From Candidatus Zhuqueibacterota bacterium (GTDB lineage: Bacteria; Zhuqueibacterota; QNDG01): a stretch of 7,092 nt of DNA. The notes under the pieces are model-generated. The model worked only from the letters and a program-made list of their open reading frames with translations. It made no database searches and was not told the DNA's origin. The stretch lies in contig QNDG01000071.1 of the NCBI GenBank assembly GCA_003645915.1, positions 1 to 7,092 of the forward strand, written 5' to 3'. Both the position numbers and the translations under genes were made by a program. Positions 5,594 through 7,092 of the stretch are shown here, piece by piece; position 1 is the first letter of the stretch; the number at the start of each line of letters is the position of its first letter.

Positions 5594-6952
5594 TTGGGAA
5601 AACCTGTAATGATAAGTGTTTCCGGAGTCAGGGGGATTGTGGGTCAGGGGCTTACTCCTGAGCTGATGCTAAAGTTCAGCGCTGCTGCCGGAATGTTTTA
5701 CGGAAAAGGAAGTGTCCTTGTAGGAAGGGATTCAAGAGTAACCGGTAATATGATAAAACATGCTGTGTTTTCCGGTCTTATGTCAGTTGGATGCGACCCT
5801 GTGGATATTGGTATATGCTCTACACCAACTGTTGAGCATGCAGTAAAATTTTCCGATGCTGTAGGCGGAATAATAATTACGGCAAGCCACAACCCTGCGG
5901 AATGGAACGCGTTAAAGCTTTTAAACAGAGACGGTATTTTTCTTAATGAAGAGGAAGGCAGGAGAGTAAAGGATATAATAGATAAAGATTTAATTGAATA
6001 TGTCATGTGGGAAAATATCGGCGTTAGCTCGGAAAAGACATGCGTTACTTCCGCGCACATAAAATCAATACTTTCAATGGATATTATTGATGTTGCAAAA
6101 ATAAAAGAGCGAAAATTTAAAGTTGCTTTGGACTGTGTTAACGGTGCTGGAAGTACAGTTATGCCGGAAATCCTGGGTGAACTTGGATGTGAGATATTTC
6201 CGATTAATATGGAACCCACAGGTGATTTCAGCCACAACCCTGAACCAGTGCCTGGAAATCTTACAGAGCTTTGTCAAGTAGTAAGAGATAATAAGGCTGA
6301 TATAGGTGTTGCAGTTGATCCTGATGTTGACAGATGTGCAATTATTGATGAAAATGGCAATCCTGTTGGCGAGGAATATACACTTGTGCTTTCCGAAAAA
6401 TATGTTCTGGAAAAAAGAAAGGGCCCTGTTGTTGCAAATGTTTCTACAACACGGGCTGTTGACGATGTTGCAAGAGAAGCAGGAGTTGAGGTTTTTCGTA
6501 CCAAAGTCGGAGAGATTAATGTTGTAAAAAAGATGATTGCTGTTAATGCATCAGTTGGAGGAGAAGGAAACGGAGGGTTGATATTACCTGATGTGCATCT
6601 TGGAAGAGATGCTCCTATGGCTGCTGCTGTAATTCTGTCTGCTCTTGCTGAGAGCGATAAAACAGTTTCTGAGCTAAAAAAAGAAGTGCCTTTGTATTAT
6701 ATGGCTAAAAACAGGATAGAGATTGCAAATGCCAATGCAGATGAGATACTTAAAAAAATAATTGATATGTCAGATGAATCAAAACTGGATCTGACTGACG
6801 GTGTTAAAATAAATGAAGAAAATTACTGGATACAGGTAAGAAAATCAAATACAGAACCGATAATAAGAATAATGGCAGAGGCCGCTACACAGGAAAAAGC
6901 ACAGTCTTTATGTGATAGGTATATTGAAATTATTAAAAAGTTTACAGGTTAA
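5594..6952 (+). CDS. glmM: Alpha-D-phosphohexomutase, probable phosphoglucosamine mutase
   Basis: This 452-residue cytoplasmic enzyme moves phosphate between C6 and C1 of a hexose phosphate through a phosphoserine. If it is GlmM, it converts glucosamine-6-phosphate to glucosamine-1-phosphate for UDP-GlcNAc, peptidoglycan and lipopolysaccharide synthesis. All four functional loops are present: TASHNP with the catalytic Ser98 (96-101), the Mg loop DPDVDR (242-247), the sugar-binding loop GEGNGG (323-328) and the phosphate-binding loop RKSNTEP (416-422). Length is normal. The sugar loop differs from GEQSGH of classical bacterial GlmM and GEMSGH of ManB/AlgC; GEGNGG is typical of the archaeal-type GlmM group also found in FCB bacteria. 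The gene symbol is therefore a best guess, with phosphomannomutase or phosphoglucomutase as alternatives. It starts at TTG 5594. The 63-base gap after EncFtn shows no clear promoter or terminator, so read-through is likely. Confidence 0.92.
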   Translation: MGKPVMISVSGVRGIVGQGLTPELMLKFSAAAGMFYGKGSVLVGRDSRVTGNMIKHAVFSGLMSVGCDPVDIGICSTPTVEHAVKFSDAVGGIIITASHNPAEWNALKLLNRDGIFLNEEEGRRVKDIIDKDLIEYVMWENIGVSSEKTCVTSAHIKSILSMDIIDVAKIKERKFKVALDCVNGAGSTVMPEILGELGCEIFPINMEPTGDFSHNPEPVPGNLTELCQVVRDNKADIGVAVDPDVDRCAIIDENGNPVGEEYTLVLSEKYVLEKRKGPVVANVSTTRAVDDVAREAGVEVFRTKVGEINVVKKMIAVNASVGGEGNGGLILPDVHLGRDAPMAAAVILSALAESDKTVSELKKEVPLYYMAKNRIEIANANADEILKKIIDMSDESKLDLTDGVKINEENYWIQVRKSNTEPIIRIMAEAATQEKAQSLCDRYIEIIKKFTG

Positions 6953-6961
6953 TGTTTTCCC

Positions 6962-6990
6962 TTGACTTTTTAATATGATATGCCTATTTT
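6962..6990 (+). promoter_or_regulatory. Sigma-70-type promoter of the last gene
   Basis: TTGACT (6962-6967) is followed after the ideal 17 bases by TATTTT (6985-6990); a second, perfect TATAAT lies at 6998-7003. It starts only nine bases after the phosphohexomutase stop, with no terminator between them. Transcription from the first -10 would begin near 6997 and give a leader of about 50 bases to the ATG at 7050. Confidence 0.6.
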
Positions 6991-7037
6991 ATCTTAATAT
7001 AATATTGTTTGTGGCGGTCAGGTTTATTCTTCTTAAC

Positions 7038-7044
7038 AGGAGGT
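7038..7044 (+). promoter_or_regulatory. Ribosome binding site of the last gene
   Basis: AGGAGGT ends five bases before the ATG at 7050. It is one of the strongest Shine-Dalgarno matches in the window and supports the partial gene that follows. Confidence 0.8.
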
Positions 7045-7049
7045 GGAAA

Positions 7050-7092
7050 ATGGGGAAAAGGCTATTTTTATTTTGTTTTTTTTCGGTTATTG
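7050..7092 (+). CDS. Start of a secreted or membrane protein (partial)
   Basis: Only 14 codons are present before the window ends: MGKRLFLFCFFSVI. A Lys-Arg pair followed by an unbroken hydrophobic run looks like the start of a signal peptide or a first membrane helix; Cys9 is too early in the run to judge as a lipobox. The start is well supported by AGGAGGT and a promoter upstream, so this gene probably opens a new transcription unit. The product cannot be identified. Confidence 0.72.
   Translation, partial: MGKRLFLFCFFSVI

Noticed and set aside
1..7092. CRISPR arrays, insertion sequences, tRNA or rRNA genes, riboswitches
   Set aside because: I found no regularly spaced repeats, transposase motifs, terminal inverted repeats, tRNA-like cloverleaf or rRNA sequence; the S23-like gene is not embedded in rRNA.

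Overview
The window is AT-rich bacterial chromosome. The start sites I can resolve mostly carry strong Shine-Dalgarno sequences (ACAGGAGG type), and TTG and GTG are used as starts. It encodes an outer-membrane TonB-dependent receptor with an N-terminal carboxypeptidase-regulatory-like domain, which is typical of the Fibrobacterota-Chlorobiota-Bacteroidota (FCB) superphylum. Classical Bacteroidota largely lack strong Shine-Dalgarno sites, so I infer a Gram-negative, probably anaerobic, relative on another FCB branch (a Calditrichota or KSB1-like lineage, for example). This placement is inference from gene style, not from a marker gene.

Layout. Bases 1-84 hold a strong hairpin terminator that could serve both strands. 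Bases 85-615 (minus) encode a PAP2-type lipid phosphatase with all three catalytic motifs. Bases 616-1067 are a very AT-rich divergent intergenic region with no supported gene and one candidate promoter for each direction. From about 1069 to 6952 every gene is on the plus strand, with overlaps or short gaps: a DUF2085 membrane protein that lacks a normal start codon, a small NCLCC-motif membrane protein, a probable lipoprotein, a 753-residue TonB-dependent receptor, a four-helix-bundle (S23/IVP-like) protein, an encapsulated-ferritin-like protein (EncFtn), and an alpha-D-phosphohexomutase (GlmM/PMM type). A good promoter then precedes a partial gene that begins with a signal peptide and runs off the window.

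How the genes may work together. The overlaps (8 bases between the NCLCC protein and the lipoprotein, 4 bases between the lipoprotein and the receptor) indicate one co-translated envelope module, with the lipoprotein as a plausible partner of the receptor. EncFtn is a ferroxidase that normally works inside an encapsulin shell. Here it has no C-terminal cargo-loading peptide, and no shell gene lies within the window. With a TonB receptor two genes upstream, uptake and handling of iron (or haem) is an attractive but unproven theme. The phosphohexomutase is a housekeeping sugar-phosphate enzyme that may simply share the transcript.

Most worth following up: the hidden DUF2085 gene, the shell-less and tag-less EncFtn, the coupled lipoprotein/receptor pair, and a promoter layout seen twice (TTGACT, 16-17 bases, TA(A/T)TTT, 7 bases, TATAAT).
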